Part shown: positions 48,199 through 59,849 of the stretch, one piece after another | Layout: the number at the start of each line of letters is the position of its first letter | How positions within the stretch are numbered: position 1 is the first letter of the stretch | Assembly: GCF_964355755.1 (NCBI RefSeq) | Contig: NC_092674.1 | Span: forward strand, 15,011,001 to 15,075,000 | Origin: Antedon mediterranea | Taxonomy: Eukaryota; Echinodermata; Crinoidea; Comatulida; Antedonidae | Length of the DNA stretch: 64,000 bases | Direction: 5' to 3' | The notes under the pieces: model-generated | Told to the model about the DNA's origin: nothing | The model's database searches: none | Seen by the model: the letters and a program-made list of their open reading frames with translations, nothing else | Made by a program: the position numbers and the translations under genes

Positions 48199-50177
48199 TT
48201 ACAAATTATGGAACTCAAAGTGACCACGGTTGTTGACAACAACTGGTGCTTGAACCTTCTTTTTAAGATTTTCTTGTACATAATATATTGTATCTCTTGG
48301 AGTGGGCCATCTCCAGTATTTCCCGACTTGTTCCATAACGGACACTTGAAAATCATTTTGTTCCCCAATAGCAATAACTTCCCCAGGGTACAGCTTTCCG
48401 TCGTAATCAACTTGGTACCACTCACCAACATGCACTGTTAAATTATACTCCTTAACATGCCTACTTATGACAAAAGCAGACACATTACTTGAAGTTACAT
48501 CAAAACAATGCATTTTGGCAATTCCATGAATGGCACAGGCATGATCAAAAATGCTACATGTATTAAGAGAAGTATTTCTCTTATCAATTTCTTGTTGCGA
48601 AAAATGTTTCACAGAAACATTTTTCATACCAACAGCAGCAGAAACAAATGATTTGGCATCCGATACAATTGTCTTCTTGTTCGGACCTGACCCCAGACAA
48701 ATCGTTTCACTGATCCACCTATTCCATCTACAGGGCCTTTTCCGTGTGATGTTGCAAAATAATTCCACCGTAGGGTTACCTTGTGTTTCGCTTGCAGTGG
48801 TTGAATTGCAGCAACAATAAACCGGTTCTTGAACTGTGATGCTGGTCCATCAGACCAAAGTGAAACAAATGTTACTGTTTCTGGTAGTTGCTCTAGCACT
48901 TCATCAATGTACGAAACTACGGTTTCTTTAGAATGGACCAGATTATCAGACACTAAAACACGTGAATGGACTTCCTCCCCAAACCATTGGGCTATTGTGA
49001 ATAGGCTCACCTGTCTCTGGTTCCAGTGAGCACTCTGGATTTCGTCTTGGGAGACACACGTATAGTTCTCAGAAAAATCTATTTGGATTACAGCCTCAAG
49101 TGGGGAAGCTTTCATTCTATCATCTTTGTTTGTAGCTGCTTGCTGGCGCTTGACATAGCAATGCTCAATAAATTGTGGAATAAGACTGCAAAAATACTCT
49201 GTCAGCTCTTTAACTGTACCTTGCTCAATGACTTTTAGTATTCTTTTATCAGTATTAGACATTCTCCAAACATACCATGAACTTTCATTCTCACAAGCAT
49301 CTTCATCAAGAATTAACTGATATTTCTGCTTGAATCCTTCAGCATCTTTGCAAGATGAGCACTCATTTAACCAGCATTTTTCGGTTACTGTCTCACACAA
49401 CAAAGAAGCAGGAAAATCATGGGTATAGGATGGAAATGTTCGACACACCTTGTGCAGTGCATCAACTGCAAAGATGAAATTTTCGTGGTACCTGCAAAGG
49501 CATACATTGTGAGGCAGTTTATTTGTGAGATAAACATGCTTGGGTCGCATTTCTGCAAACTTGGATTTTCCAACTTTTATTTCCGGAAACTCGTTACAAA
49601 AGAGGGAAAATGTTTCCATTATAGAGCTTGTCAAATGACGGACTTGCATCTTGTTTTTTTTGCCATCGACTCCTTGAACTAAACAGTAATCTTTCATTCC
49701 TGGTGCCTGACGGCTGACATCATCCCGCACATAAAATGTTGTTATTATTTTAATAGTTTCTTCAGGTATTTCATTTGACCTCCGTCTTTTAGAACTGGTT
49801 GGTGTCTCATCGTGTAGCTCGTCGTTAAAAAGTATATGTCGCACACGCTTTCTTCTGCGAGGACTGGATGGCAAACCAGCATCAAGCATTCTTTTTGCCC
49901 TGGTAGTGGCTTTAGCAAAAGCCATAGCACTTCTAAAAGGTGATGGCCCATCTGATGCCAAAGCAGCCTTCTTTGCTCTGAACTTAGCCACACGTTTTCT
50001 ATTAGCAACTTTAAGAGCATCAATCTTCTGCTTCTTCAAAGCTGGTGGCAGAGCTAGAATTTTCTCTTTTCTTTTACTTTTACTTCTTTTCGAAATTTCA
50101 TTTTGTTTGTTTCTGTATGAGGTGTATTTTCCCTCGGCTTTCAGTTTTTCTAGGTACTTTCTCTGTCGTTCGGCCAT
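48199..50177 (-). pseudogene. Nearly intact transposase-like gene (HGKGPVDG family), one frameshift
   Basis: Minus strand, ATG at 50177. Residues 1-135 are Lys/Arg-rich, with nuclear-localisation-like clusters (RRRKRVR at 107, KRRRS at 130). Then FAEMRPKHVYL (207), CLCRY (226), CxxCxxC-like ECSSC (272), DFSENY (D367), QDEIQSAHWNQ (377), SDGPASQFKN (D443) and HGKGPVDGIGG (D484). At about 48690 the frame changes and the protein continues as NKKTIVSDAKSFVS to a C-terminal module (VGEWYQVDYDGKLYPGE, WRWPTPRD) ending at 48199. The three Asp motifs suggest a DDD/E-type nuclease; superfamily (Sola-like is one thought) unverified. Family relatives here: 1-2501 and 61300-61830. GTCACTCGCATTAC repeats lie on both sides of it. 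Confidence 0.8.
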
Positions 50178-50767
50178 TTCTAAAAGCAGGATGCAAATGT
50201 GAATGATATTTTAAAATTATTTTTAAATAATAAGCAATTATATATTTTGTTTTTAAAACTAAAATGCTTTAGACCTGGTGGTGTAAAATATGCCTAGTAA
50301 ATAATAATATATAAATAATAATATATAAATAAATTATTATAGCCTAGGCCTAGGCCTATGCGGTGTTTTCAAATTATAGAATTTGAAATAATTAACACTA
50401 ACAATATAAGAAAAAAAAACTTAAAAATTGTGATTAAATATAAATGTATACTTATTCTTACCTTCTTATCTTCACAAAAGATTGTACCAAATTTGATAAA
50501 TCTCACCAGATTTAGTGTTTTTTATTTAATGAGCTCTTACTGTATAATGATTGATTTTTCAAATGATTTAACTGCAAAAAGGTCGTTGCTAGGGATTGTG
50601 CTGCCCTCAACAAACCTAATGCTATAATTATTATACTGTACTGCCTCCAAATAAGGGCCAAATCACACATTGTATTATGAAATTAATGTATATACTAATT
50701 CTGGGACTAATTCATAACTAATGATAGATTAATTACTATTTTACTTTACAAAAAAAAGAGTTTTAGT

Positions 50768-50996
50768 AATGTCACTCGCATTACATTGTCCATTTTTGAA
50801 CGTCACTCGCATTACATGTCACTCGCATTTCACTTTTCAATGTCTCAACAATTTTGTATTTACGGGAATTTTTTATTTTTTTTGGTCAAATTTTAATTGT
50901 TCAAAGTAGTATAGCTAAATTATAAAATTTCATTAAAAAAAATTATCATCATGATGGTATAAAAAAAAAAATAATTTTTTTTGTCACTCGCATTAC
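50768..50996 (+). repeat. Cluster of GTCACTCGCATTAC motifs
   Basis: Four copies in one orientation: about 50770, 50801, 50817 (TTTC variant) and 50982. The same word occurs at 47924 and, before the 12.4 kb insertion, at 35459. They therefore flank the transposase-like gene at 48199-50177 and may be transposase-binding or subterminal repeats. Confidence 0.7.
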
Positions 50997-51715
50997 ATAC
51001 CCTAATATATAACAGAATATACACAGCACTCCTATATGGGATATTCAAGATTTGTAGTTATATCATATTTTCCATACATCTTAAGTGTACTATACATGTT
51101 ACTTTATAAATATTGCTTTGGTGGGGAAATTAAGTTAAGTTAACGTAATTACCTATTTTTCACACCTAAAAAAAAAATATATATTCAACATTGAATAAAC
51201 GTAATTTTTTGGCTACAAAAAGTCATAAATGAATTGAAAAAGTTAAAAACCTAGTTCCCACATATTCAAAGAGTAACATAAACACAAATTTTGAGCTGAC
51301 TAATTAATTTGAATTTTTTTGGTCATGTCCATGTTTGCATGGAATTGCCCAGCTAGTTTTTAGAGAGAGTGGTGTTATGTTTCATGTCATGTGACACAAA
51401 CTTCAGTATTAGTCTTTATTATAGACCAACAGTCTGAAACCTCTCTTTTTGTTGCATTTTTGTATTATTTATCGTCAAAGACAACCAATTGAACGAGTTT
51501 TAAGTGTTAATTAAAAAAAATAATAGCGGTGATTTCATTCTTATGTAGGCCTAGAATAGATTTTCTTGCATAGAAATGTAGGTATACTGTTATGATTGTG
51601 AATTGAACAAGCGTGACGTTATTACCTTATTTGGTATTCTACGCGCAAAGTACGCCCTCAATTTGTTACTTTACGCGGTCCTATCTAAAACTTTTATAGC
51701 AATGGTCTAACAGTG

Positions 51716-51955
51716 GTGACTTTAGTAAGACCGTCTATCTAATAATGCCGGCTTTAATCGGGGAGTTAAGACCATCAGTTAAGACTGTAGCAATCCGCCC
51801 CTGCTCTGTGGTAGCAGCAACAATGGCCTTCATAATATGGCTCGTAATTTGGGTTTACCAGAAATTGAAAATGAAGAGGATATTGATATAGGGGATGCAG
51901 GGGACAACAATGGACGTGCAATCAGGCAGATGGTTGCAAAAGCAATTGCTAATTA
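51716..51955 (+). pseudogene. PIF/Harbinger nuclease C-terminal fragment
   Basis: Translation gives LHNMARNLGLPEIENEEDID and GRAIRQMVAKAIAN, ending at TAA 51953-51955. The CxxLHN-Lx-Lx pattern followed by an acidic stretch and a short basic tail is typical of the end of Harbinger nucleases. The preceding 100 bp (ELRPSVKTVAIRPC) fits the adjoining helix after a frame slip. Short, so moderate confidence. Confidence 0.5.
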
Positions 51956-52284
51956 AATTTTGTTTTGTAAAAAATGTTTATACTGTATAATTGTTAAAGG
52001 TTTATTAGATTCAAAATAATTATGGCGCTGTCATAACAGCATCATCATTGTACTTAATACAGGTATTAATATATTAAAGATTTTTAAATTATTTGTAAAT
52101 GACTCAAAATATGCTAAAGTGTTATAAAACTGTAACACAGAGGTCAATTTTTCATCTTTAACCTTTTTTTTTTTTTATAACCTGAAATTGTTGAGTAAAA
52201 ACATATCTTTCAGGCAATACTAAAAAAAAGATAAGTCACTGAACATGAACTTCAAAAAATGTATTTTAATTTCATTGGTGTAGC

Positions 52285-54580
52285 AATTGCGTGTGTTAGT
52301 TTTGACGGACACAATTTTGTTGTTTTTCTTGAACAAATAATAAAATTATCATAACTATGTCTTATAATAATTTATTTAATTATGTTTAATATATACTACA
52401 TTTCAAAGTATAAATGCGGAAAAAAAAATTCTCAATAATCACATAAAAGTGTTTTTGTCTTTAAAAAATTAGCATGCAATTGGTGAAAATTTATTATGCC
52501 GTTTTAATTGTACTTTAATCACTGTAAATCCTTTGGTTATTAACTATTCTTGATAGAATGGCAGAAAGTCATAATGGCAAAATGTTTTATGAGGAAAAAT
52601 AATATCAAATGGCATACCTTTGAAAATAATGACATTATTTGAGGTGTACTTGCGTGTGTTAGTTTGACAGACACTACGCTTGCGTGTGTTAGTTTGACAG
52701 ACGAAGCTGTGGGTGTGGGTGTGTGTGTGTGTGTTGTCTGGAAAACACTATTGGGCATGTAGTTTGAGAAAAAAATTTATAAAAGTACACTTTAGGTGTG
52801 AAGGTTGGCTTTTTATTAAAAATTACCAATATTTTAAGGCAAAACAAAATTTTGGAAAGTATTTTATAAAATCCAAATACCGTTATGTAATCTCCGACAT
52901 ACAGTAATTTTCACTTGGCAAATTCAACTACCGGTATACAATACTTGCAGGTATAAAAACACAACTAAACATGTCATCAAAATGGTTTGAAATATTTAAA
53001 TTGAAAATCAATCTGAAACAATTATCTTAATTGCCTAATTATTATACAGTCAACATGAAAACGTGCATGATGCATAAATAGAATAATTATTGTGTTATTG
53101 ATTGAGTTAAGTTAACACACTGACGATGGCTGGCATTCTCTCTTTCTTGAAAACTTTTCCACTCTTCTGAATCTTTTTTTAATCTTTCTCTATATAATTT
53201 TGAATGGACGGCACCTCTTGAATTAGTTTTCGGGGTTGGTGAGCCCTTATCTTTATTATCTCTTCCATTTTTACTTTTATTTTTAAAACCATTCTGAAAA
53301 TACAGCAAGTACAGAAAAAAATATTAATTTTGTATTTATTTTATTAATATTTTTATTTATTATATTAGTAAATCTATATGTTTTATTTATTTAATATTTC
53401 TTTAAATATTTTTATTTATGTTAGTACATTTGATGTATTCTTTTATATTTTAATTTGTTTTATTTCTATTTGTTTTAATTTAGTATACTTAATTATTATT
53501 GAGTTAATACTAATTAAATAGCCTGTTAGTTACTTAACTATATTTTTATTATAGGTATTAATATTTATAGTATCTATTTATTTATAATTATATTGGACTA
53601 AATGTTATACTTCAAAATTATTTTACCATGCTAATCATCAACACACAAAATGAAACTAAATTGTTTAATTCCATTAAATATTTTTTTTTATGAAGTGTAA
53701 AAGCTATTAAAATACGCTATTTGTAATTGAAATGAAATACACGATCTGCCAAATCCTTATATACACGGCCGCCGTCCGTCAAATATAACGCACGAGAGCC
53801 TTTAACAAACATTCACTTGTTCGCCAGCGCTCCTCCTGAGACGGAATACCAGCGATTGCTACTTGTTTGAAGTAAAGTTATAAAACCTAGGAATTACATG
53901 TATTAAAACTTGAAAAGAACATTCCATGATATTAAAATTAACTAAAATCTAACCAATAAATATGTCAAGGCCTAACGCACGGAAGAAATATCTGTCAAAT
54001 ATAACGCACGATTTAGAAAGGTCAGTCAAAACATTGAGCAAATTAGCCTAGGCGTGTGCCTATCGCTGTCGCTTGAGACAGTTCGCCCTAATAGCCGTAC
54101 CGAGGTAATTATTAGGCCTAAAATACCACTAGAATTAAATATATAAAGCCTAAACTATGTATTTATGTTCTAAATGTATTTATTTATGATTTCTAATAAT
54201 GTTAAGTACTTACGTGCGTTATATCTTGCGTGCGTTATATTTTTGACAGGAACTAGTTTTCGTTGTTTAGCGACGCAAGTTTACATTCTGTGAAGAATTT
54301 TTGCAGCGGGAAGCCATCGCGGGAGCTATATTTGTAGGCTGCCATGTAGTATCGTCTGTTTGCTCATTCTCGGCGGTAATGACAGGAAAACATTGCGTTT
54401 TTTAAATCAGGATTTATATACAATTAAATTACATTACATTTAAAATCCGATGCATTATATAGAGTAAACATATCCTTGAATTGTTTAACATTTTGGTTTT
54501 CGTATTGCCGTTGTTCTAGGCCTAACCCAGCCTAGGCCTAGTCAAACTTGATTGTTGACGGACACAGTAACGCACGTCAG
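52285..54580. repeat. Scattered copies of a GCGTG(T/C)GTTA...TTTGAC(A/G)G motif in both orientations
   Basis: Forward: 52287 (GCGTGTGTTAGTTTTGACGG), 52651 and 52682 (GCGTGTGTTAGTTTGACAGA), 54226 (GCGTGCGTTATATTTTTGAC). Reverse: 53774 and 53990 (GTCAAATATAACGCACG) and 54570 (GTAACGCACG). TGACGGACACA also occurs at 52302 and 54556. They could be ends of one or more DNA elements. A (GT)n tract lies at 52710-52735. The rest is AT-rich without genes. Confidence 0.55.
53087..53296 (-). CDS. Possible exon with YRERLKKD basic motif
   Basis: Preceded on the minus strand by an acceptor-like TGTATTTTCAG (ending at 53297), then NGFKNKSKNGRDNKDKG and KLYRERLKKDSEEWKSFQ. Short basic (K/R)xYRERLKxDxE motifs open many proteins of the HGKGPCDG type, so this may be a stray 5' exon of that family. 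No donor or following exon was identified. Confidence 0.3.
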   Translation of the reverse strand, partial: QNGFKNKSKNGRDNKDKGSPTPKTNSRGAVHSKLYRERLKKDSEEWKSFQERENASHRQCVNLTQSITQ

Positions 54581-54759
54581 CACAAGCAAAGATATTAATT
54601 TATTATACAAAAATAAAATATTGTGGTGTCAATATATTGATTTTATTTATTGTTTATACATGTACTTCCAATATCCCAATCAATATTTTTTATTATACTT
54701 CACAATTATCAAATATAAATTGGATTATGAAGTGACACTCAAAATGTTGGTGTGAGAAT

Positions 54760-55009
54760 AGGCCATTATCACAACAAATTTGAAATTTAAAAAAAAATTA
54801 GTGGGTGAAGTGAAATGAAACTGTGTAAGTTATACCGTTGCATGTTAAACTATCTATTAATTCCCTACACATATTAGTGTATAGTATATAATATTTTTTA
54901 TAAATACAAATTAAAATGGCATTTTATGTAACACCTTACTTAGCATATTTTGACTCAAATACCAATTGAAATTTAATGAATTATTTATCAAATTTATCTA
55001 AATTGTATA
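54760..55009. other. AT-rich flank of the Penelope-like element
   Basis: No gene. AAATACCAATTGAAATTTAA at about 54957 resembles AAAACCAATGGAAATTTAAC at about 57487 on the other side of the element, so the target may already have contained a repeat. Confidence 0.4.
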
Positions 55010-55264
55010 TAAATTGTAATTTACTCAGGTTGAAATTTTCAGACCGTTTGGATAGAGTGCTCAATACCAAGGTAGAGCATAAATAAATAAAATAACAGCA
55101 GAAAACTTGGTTACTTCATTGTTTTAATCACTACAAATTTGTTTCGTACGACCAGCATGTAGCTGGCCGCACTCTTCAGGTGAAATATAAAACGTAAGTG
55201 ACACAGTTGTCTCATAGTGCTTAATAGAAGTGAGTCATCGGGAAGTCGTATACAATAGCCTATT

Positions 55265-55992
55265 GTTTTAGATAAACTGTTTGGATCTGCAATTTAGTAA
55301 GAATTTTTTCCTATGTCTACAAGTAGAGACTAACTCGTTCTTACGGTTCAGTGAGCATAGCTCTGGTTGACATATAATAACATACTTTTCATATATACAT
55401 AAATTACATCTTTTGTTAATATTTGAGTAAGGTTTGCATTTCTTTACAATTTTCCATTTAATTGAGTAATTTGTTTTAGAGTCTTTAAGTGTCCATATAT
55501 ATTTACTGAGTTCCGTTGCACTTCTTAGTTTTTCGTTCCGGAATGAAGACGTATGGTTTCTGTATCTATAGTTTTAAACTGGTTTTCAGTTAGTCCGACA
55601 TATGTTTCTTCTTTTGATGAATCTTCTCTCTTTACTGTAGCTTGGTAAACTACACCTTTTGTTAGGCAGTTACCTGGGAGCGGGCATTCATTGGGATTGC
55701 GGCAGTTACATCCGCTTGTTTTCGCGTTGGTTTCAGTAGACTTTTCTTTGGCTATCACATATTTGTTGTGTGCGTTAATTACTTTGTCTACGCTGGGCAT
55801 GCAACTATAGCTTAGTTTCAAGGTATTTTTGTTAAATATTTTTCTGAGCTTGTTGCCGGCAGGAAAACAATCTTCTACTATAGCTAAAAACTTGTGGCCG
55901 ATGTTGGTTGCTACGTTTTTGCTGAATGGTGGGTTAAACCAAATTATGTTTCTGGTACGTGATTTTTTGGGCTTCTGCTGTTCAGCATTGAA
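55265..55992 (-). pseudogene. GIY-YIG endonuclease part of the Penelope-like element
   Basis: Continues the RT frame after the TAG: IIWFNPPFSKNV, FPAGNKLRKIFN, LSYSCMPSV, then GCNCRNPNECPLPGNC (zinc-like CxC/Cx5C linker), VVYQATV and [13 protein letters not shown], the GIY-YIG-type core. Near 55555 the frame shifts and goes on as [30 protein letters not shown] and SLNRKNEL, the usual conserved C-terminus. The nuclease nicks target DNA to prime reverse transcription. One frameshift breaks it. Confidence 0.8.
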
Positions 55993-57426
55993 CTAAAGTT
56001 GATGATTGTATCCACTTTTTTTGAGGGCTTCCTGGTATAGGGGTGCAGATGCATGAAATGTATCTTTGTCTGATGAGATGTCAGAAAGGCGTCTATTTAT
56101 AGCAAGTGGGATGTTTCGGATAATAGATGGAGGATGGTTGCTGTCATGGTGCACGTAGGTTGGTTTGTTGTTAGGCTTAGTGAAAGGTCGGAAGATCCCT
56201 GTCCTTAGGTCGAACGTTACATCCAAATAATTGACTATTTTCTTGTTAGCTTCAATTGTTAGCTTGAGGTTGTTCTCCTGGAAAATCTTACAAATATCTT
56301 TCTTGATTAGCTCAATCGTTTTGGCTGATTCGCGAAACGCGGCTAGGCCATCGTCGCGGTATAGACCAATTTGGTTGCCATATTTGTTAGACAGTTGCGA
56401 CAAAAGATATGTACCTACGATTTCACAGATTTCAGCACCATCAAAGCTTCCCATTGTGACGTCAAACACAGGTTGGTTTTCAGTTCCTTTTTTGCACCAT
56501 GTAGCGTTATCATGGAAAAGGAGTGACTTTTTCGCTTGGATAATAATATTTGTTTCTTCATCGGAGATTGCTTCAAACTCGGAGGCGAATTCAAGGGCTT
56601 TTTTAAGTAGGTCACTGGTTATTGACGGGTAGAAATCAACTATGTCGAAGCAAATAAACGAGTGCTTATCCTTGTTTTGAATGTTCTTATACCATTCGAT
56701 AACAGAATTAGTGTTCTTCCATTGATTTAATCCTGTAGACGCTATTATTTTCTTATTTATTCTTTCAAGGATTTGTTTACTTACGATGCCAATTTCTGAT
56801 TTCGATGGGTTGATCAATCTACATGTCGGGTTGTTCTCGAAGTTGGGTTTGTGGTCTTTCAGTGTTATAAAAGCTTCCTTCTCGGCTAAACGCTCGATTC
56901 TGCTTTCCAATTTTAGTTTTGCGGCGGTTTCATATTCATCTCTGGCTAATTTAGAAGTTGTGCTTTTGTTCGTCTTCTTATAAGATTTTGTAACATTGTT
57001 GTTGAGTAGATTGTTGTATACTGGGGTATCGACTCGATAAAAATTCGTTGTTTTGTCGGCGGGTATTATTAGCTTGTTGTCTTTTTTGATTTTGTTGACA
57101 TCTTCTAGCAATTTATCTTGGAATTCGCTGTTGCAATTCTTGAATTGAACATTTCTGACAAGATTTAACATTTTTTCTTCAAATTCACAAAGCTCCACTA
57201 CGGGTTTCGGAGATGTAGATGTTTTAAATCCATACGTTTCATTCTTTGTTGATGTTTGCGGTTGCGGGTTAAGGAAAAAATATGCTTTCCAGCGAACTCT
57301 TCTAAGGAACGACTCAGTCTTCTCGATTAAACACTTCAAATAATCCTGTGGTTGTGCCAGTGGGATGTTTTTAGTGGAGTATCCAAGGTTAATGCGTTCC
57401 ATATTGATCTGGAGAGTGCTCGACAT
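55993..57426 (-). CDS. Penelope-like reverse transcriptase (RT part of ORF)
   Basis: 477 codons to a TAG. The order [46 protein letters not shown] (first catalytic Asp, about residue 260), GLYRDDGL (RDD catalytic box, about 368) and NYLDVTFDL...[15 protein letters not shown] is characteristic of Penelope-type reverse transcriptases, which use YRDD-like boxes. The final codon (TAG 55993-55995) is most simply a mutated Lys or Gln codon, because translation continues in the same frame for 170 bp into the endonuclease part. Confidence 0.85.
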   Translation of the reverse strand: MSSTLQINMERINLGYSTKNIPLAQPQDYLKCLIEKTESFLRRVRWKAYFFLNPQPQTSTKNETYGFKTSTSPKPVVELCEFEEKMLNLVRNVQFKNCNSEFQDKLLEDVNKIKKDNKLIIPADKTTNFYRVDTPVYNNLLNNNVTKSYKKTNKSTTSKLARDEYETAAKLKLESRIERLAEKEAFITLKDHKPNFENNPTCRLINPSKSEIGIVSKQILERINKKIIASTGLNQWKNTNSVIEWYKNIQNKDKHSFICFDIVDFYPSITSDLLKKALEFASEFEAISDEETNIIIQAKKSLLFHDNATWCKKGTENQPVFDVTMGSFDGAEICEIVGTYLLSQLSNKYGNQIGLYRDDGLAAFRESAKTIELIKKDICKIFQENNLKLTIEANKKIVNYLDVTFDLRTGIFRPFTKPNNKPTYVHHDSNHPPSIIRNIPLAINRRLSDISSDKDTFHASAPLYQEALKKSGYNHQL

Positions 57427-57535
57427 TTAAGGAGCGTAAATTGTAATTTATATATAATATATTAAAGATTTTTAAATTATTTGTAAAAACCAATGGAAAT
57501 TTAACGAATTATTCTTCAAAAATTGTAACTTGGAA

Positions 57536-57784
57536 CTACAATACAGCTAGCTCTAATTCACACTTTTGTGTTGCAACTTTATAGTATTTGGCCTCGTCAT
57601 TTAGTTTAATTTTCTCTAATTCAATTTTCTTCACTTCCTTTTGAGCTAATACCATCTGCCACTTTAAAAAAGATTGGTATGTGTCATCATCTTCAACATG
57701 TTTGGTTCTTTTCCTCTTCGGCTCTGCTGGTTCTTGAGATGATGTCGAAGGAATATTGGTAGAAAGCTCTAATAACGATGACAA
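57536..57784 (-). CDS. Coiled-coil fragment, possibly Harbinger Myb-like accessory protein
   Basis: Minus-strand open stretch: a Ser/Pro/Lys-rich part with PKRKRTKH (nuclear-localisation-like), then WQMVLAQKEVKKIELEKIKL, an amphipathic helix typical of the C-termini of Myb/SANT-like proteins that accompany Harbinger nucleases. A TTATTAG acceptor-like site precedes at about 57769. No Myb domain is visible upstream. It could instead be a piece of an unrelated gene. Confidence 0.3.
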   Translation of the reverse strand: MSSLLELSTNIPSTSSQEPAEPKRKRTKHVEDDDTYQSFLKWQMVLAQKEVKKIELEKIKLNDEAKYYKVATQKCELELAVL

Positions 57785-57859
57785 TGGTACTTAACAATAC
57801 ATAAATTCTTTAATAAAAATTTTTTATGAATCTATAAATGTTACTAACTTACTTACTTA

Positions 57860-58340
57860 CTTACTTGGGTTTAGAGGCTAGAAGTGTTGCTTGTTTGCCC
57901 CTCATTACTTCTCCAGTGTATCTGATGTAAGGGTCGTACTTCATTGGGTGGTTTGTCCAATATTTTTCAAATGCTGATTTGAATAGGTTTATTGTATTGG
58001 CTTCAACATATGCCCAGGTAGAGAATTCCAATTATTTATGGCTCTGAATGAAAAAGTGGTTTGTCTGGTCCTAGTTCTGCAACGTTGTTTTTTAATTTTA
58101 AAAATATGTCCCCTTGTTCTTTGAGTTCTCATCCATATCAAAAAACATTTTGGCATCAAGGTTATCAAATCCTTTTATAATTTTGAATTATGTTTTTTTT
58201 CCTAAATAATTTATCAATGAATGCTTCACTGAAACCCCAATATGACCGTGGTTGCTGTGCATTCAATTCCAACATTGTTAGATACAAATAAACTTTTCTG
58301 TCATACAAAACATATGGTTGGTAATAGGATTTTGGTTTTC
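57860..58340 (-). pseudogene. LINE ORF2 C-terminus with (AAGT)n tail
   Basis: Minus strand: RLRGDMIQTYKIIKGFDN, (frame slip), KNKGHIFKI-type basic block, TTFSFRAINNWNSLP, then NLFKSAFEKYW and a short end at about 57868, followed by GTAAGTAAGTAAGTAAGT as a microsatellite tail at about 57846-57866. This is the standard C-terminal end of CR1/Jockey-group LINEs. Confidence 0.7.
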
Positions 58341-58806
58341 ATACTCAGAAGCAGAAGCTTAAAATAGAAAATGAAAAGAATAAAAAAAAAAAATGTATTA
58401 TTAATATTATATCGATATTACCTGCTTGAGGTAATTAATATTTCCCAAAGCACTGAGGGATATATATATTCCTGAGAGAAAAATATAATTCCTAGGGGGA
58501 AGTCAAATCTTATATTTCACCTATTTAAAAGGCGATATCTGTTATATATAGCCAAAATAGGTAAAAATAATAAAATGAACACATTATTTATTAAATTAAA
58601 AATTTTTTTTATTAAACTATTTACAGACGAAATGATCGATTGTTCATGAATTGGTATTAATTATTAGTAATATATACAATACAATTATTCAAGTTCAAGG
58701 TGAATTTTGCTAATGTCCATTTTGTCCAATTATTAAAGTTTACTGTTATATTTCAATTATAAATGTTGACATTGCAACCATGGAAATTGTATGTCAGACT
58801 TTTACT

Positions 58807-59004
58807 TCAGTCGAATTTATTTGCAACAACATTTACAGTCTGAGGTGATTGAGAAAGTGAAATTAAAGCGGGAGAAATTGATCCTGGACTGGTAGGAAGG
58901 AAAGTTTTTTTTGCCTCATCAACATGGACATAATGTTTAATACAAGATGTAGATTTGTGACCAGAAATAAACATCAAAATCAGAATAATTTTTTTAATCT
59001 CCAA
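58807..59004 (-). pseudogene. Possible tyrosine-recombinase (Crypton-like) C-terminal fragment
   Basis: Minus-strand translation ILMFISGHKSTSCIKHYVHV resembles the GHxSxxSxxxY end of Crypton-type tyrosine recombinases, with Tyr as nucleophile. The upstream Arg/His catalytic motifs are not visible. Only about 20 residues carry the signal. Confidence 0.3.
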
Positions 59005-59849
59005 AGGAGAAATTCATTTGCTCAGAGTTAAAATTATTAAAATATGTATGTATATATATAAAAATATCAATATCAGAAGCTTTACATAGAAATGATTATT
59101 GTTACGGGCGCAGAGACAGCATATAAAGTGTAAGACGGCCATACAACTAAACCTCAGAAAACCATTTATTGGCGTTAACATGCTCAATGCCAGCCGTGAG
59201 TAAATAGAGAACAAACAATAGCACACTGTGCATTAAATACAGAGTAGTTGCTACGTAATGACAGGAGGACCATGCAATATGCTAATTAGCCATGTGTCAC
59301 ATTGTTATAAAAAGTACCATAAAAACAATGGATATAAAGAGAAGATATGTACAAATAAATACATTTAAAAACACTCCCCAAAACGAACATTCATAAATAC
59401 AATTAAAAATATCATTTTCGTCGTCATTATTATAATTATTATTACCATCACTATTGTTATATTTTTTATTTCAATGTGTTACTGTGCATTATCTCGTGAT
59501 TCATATTGAAAAACATGATGTTCATTATTGGGACAAATGAATTAAGATAACAATTAGTGTGGGAGTATGGCAGTCACATCCTACTACTTCTAGGTATAAT
59601 AGAACTAATCATAAAGTGAAAAACTATTATCATCTCTGTTAAACGATCGATCCTCACAATTTCCTGTTTCAACAAGTTACAGTACTACTCTCCACACTGT
59701 AATACAATAAGCCCATACACCACAAATAACGGATTGGTAGAACATTTATTTAGATTGTTATAAATAATTTTACGTCTGACATAAAAGTCGTTGATTTTAC
59801 GAAGGCAATACAAATGAGTGTTAAGGTTTTTTCATTACACATCTCCCCA

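Larger units (their letters stand above)
55024..57436 (-). mobile_element. Penelope-like element, nearly complete, with 14 bp target duplication
   Basis: Encodes reverse transcriptase followed by a GIY-YIG endonuclease on the minus strand. TAAATTGTAATTTA occurs exactly at both borders (55010-55023 and 57437-57450), a length typical of Penelope-like target duplications. The 5' border lies only about 10 bp before the RT start codon, so the copy is probably 5'-truncated or lacks long terminal repeats. A non-coding 3' end of ~240 bp follows the endonuclease. Confidence 0.82.

Noticed and set aside
52640-52740. Regulatory (GT)n element
   Set aside because: Ordinary microsatellite next to a duplicated 30 bp word; no evidence of function.
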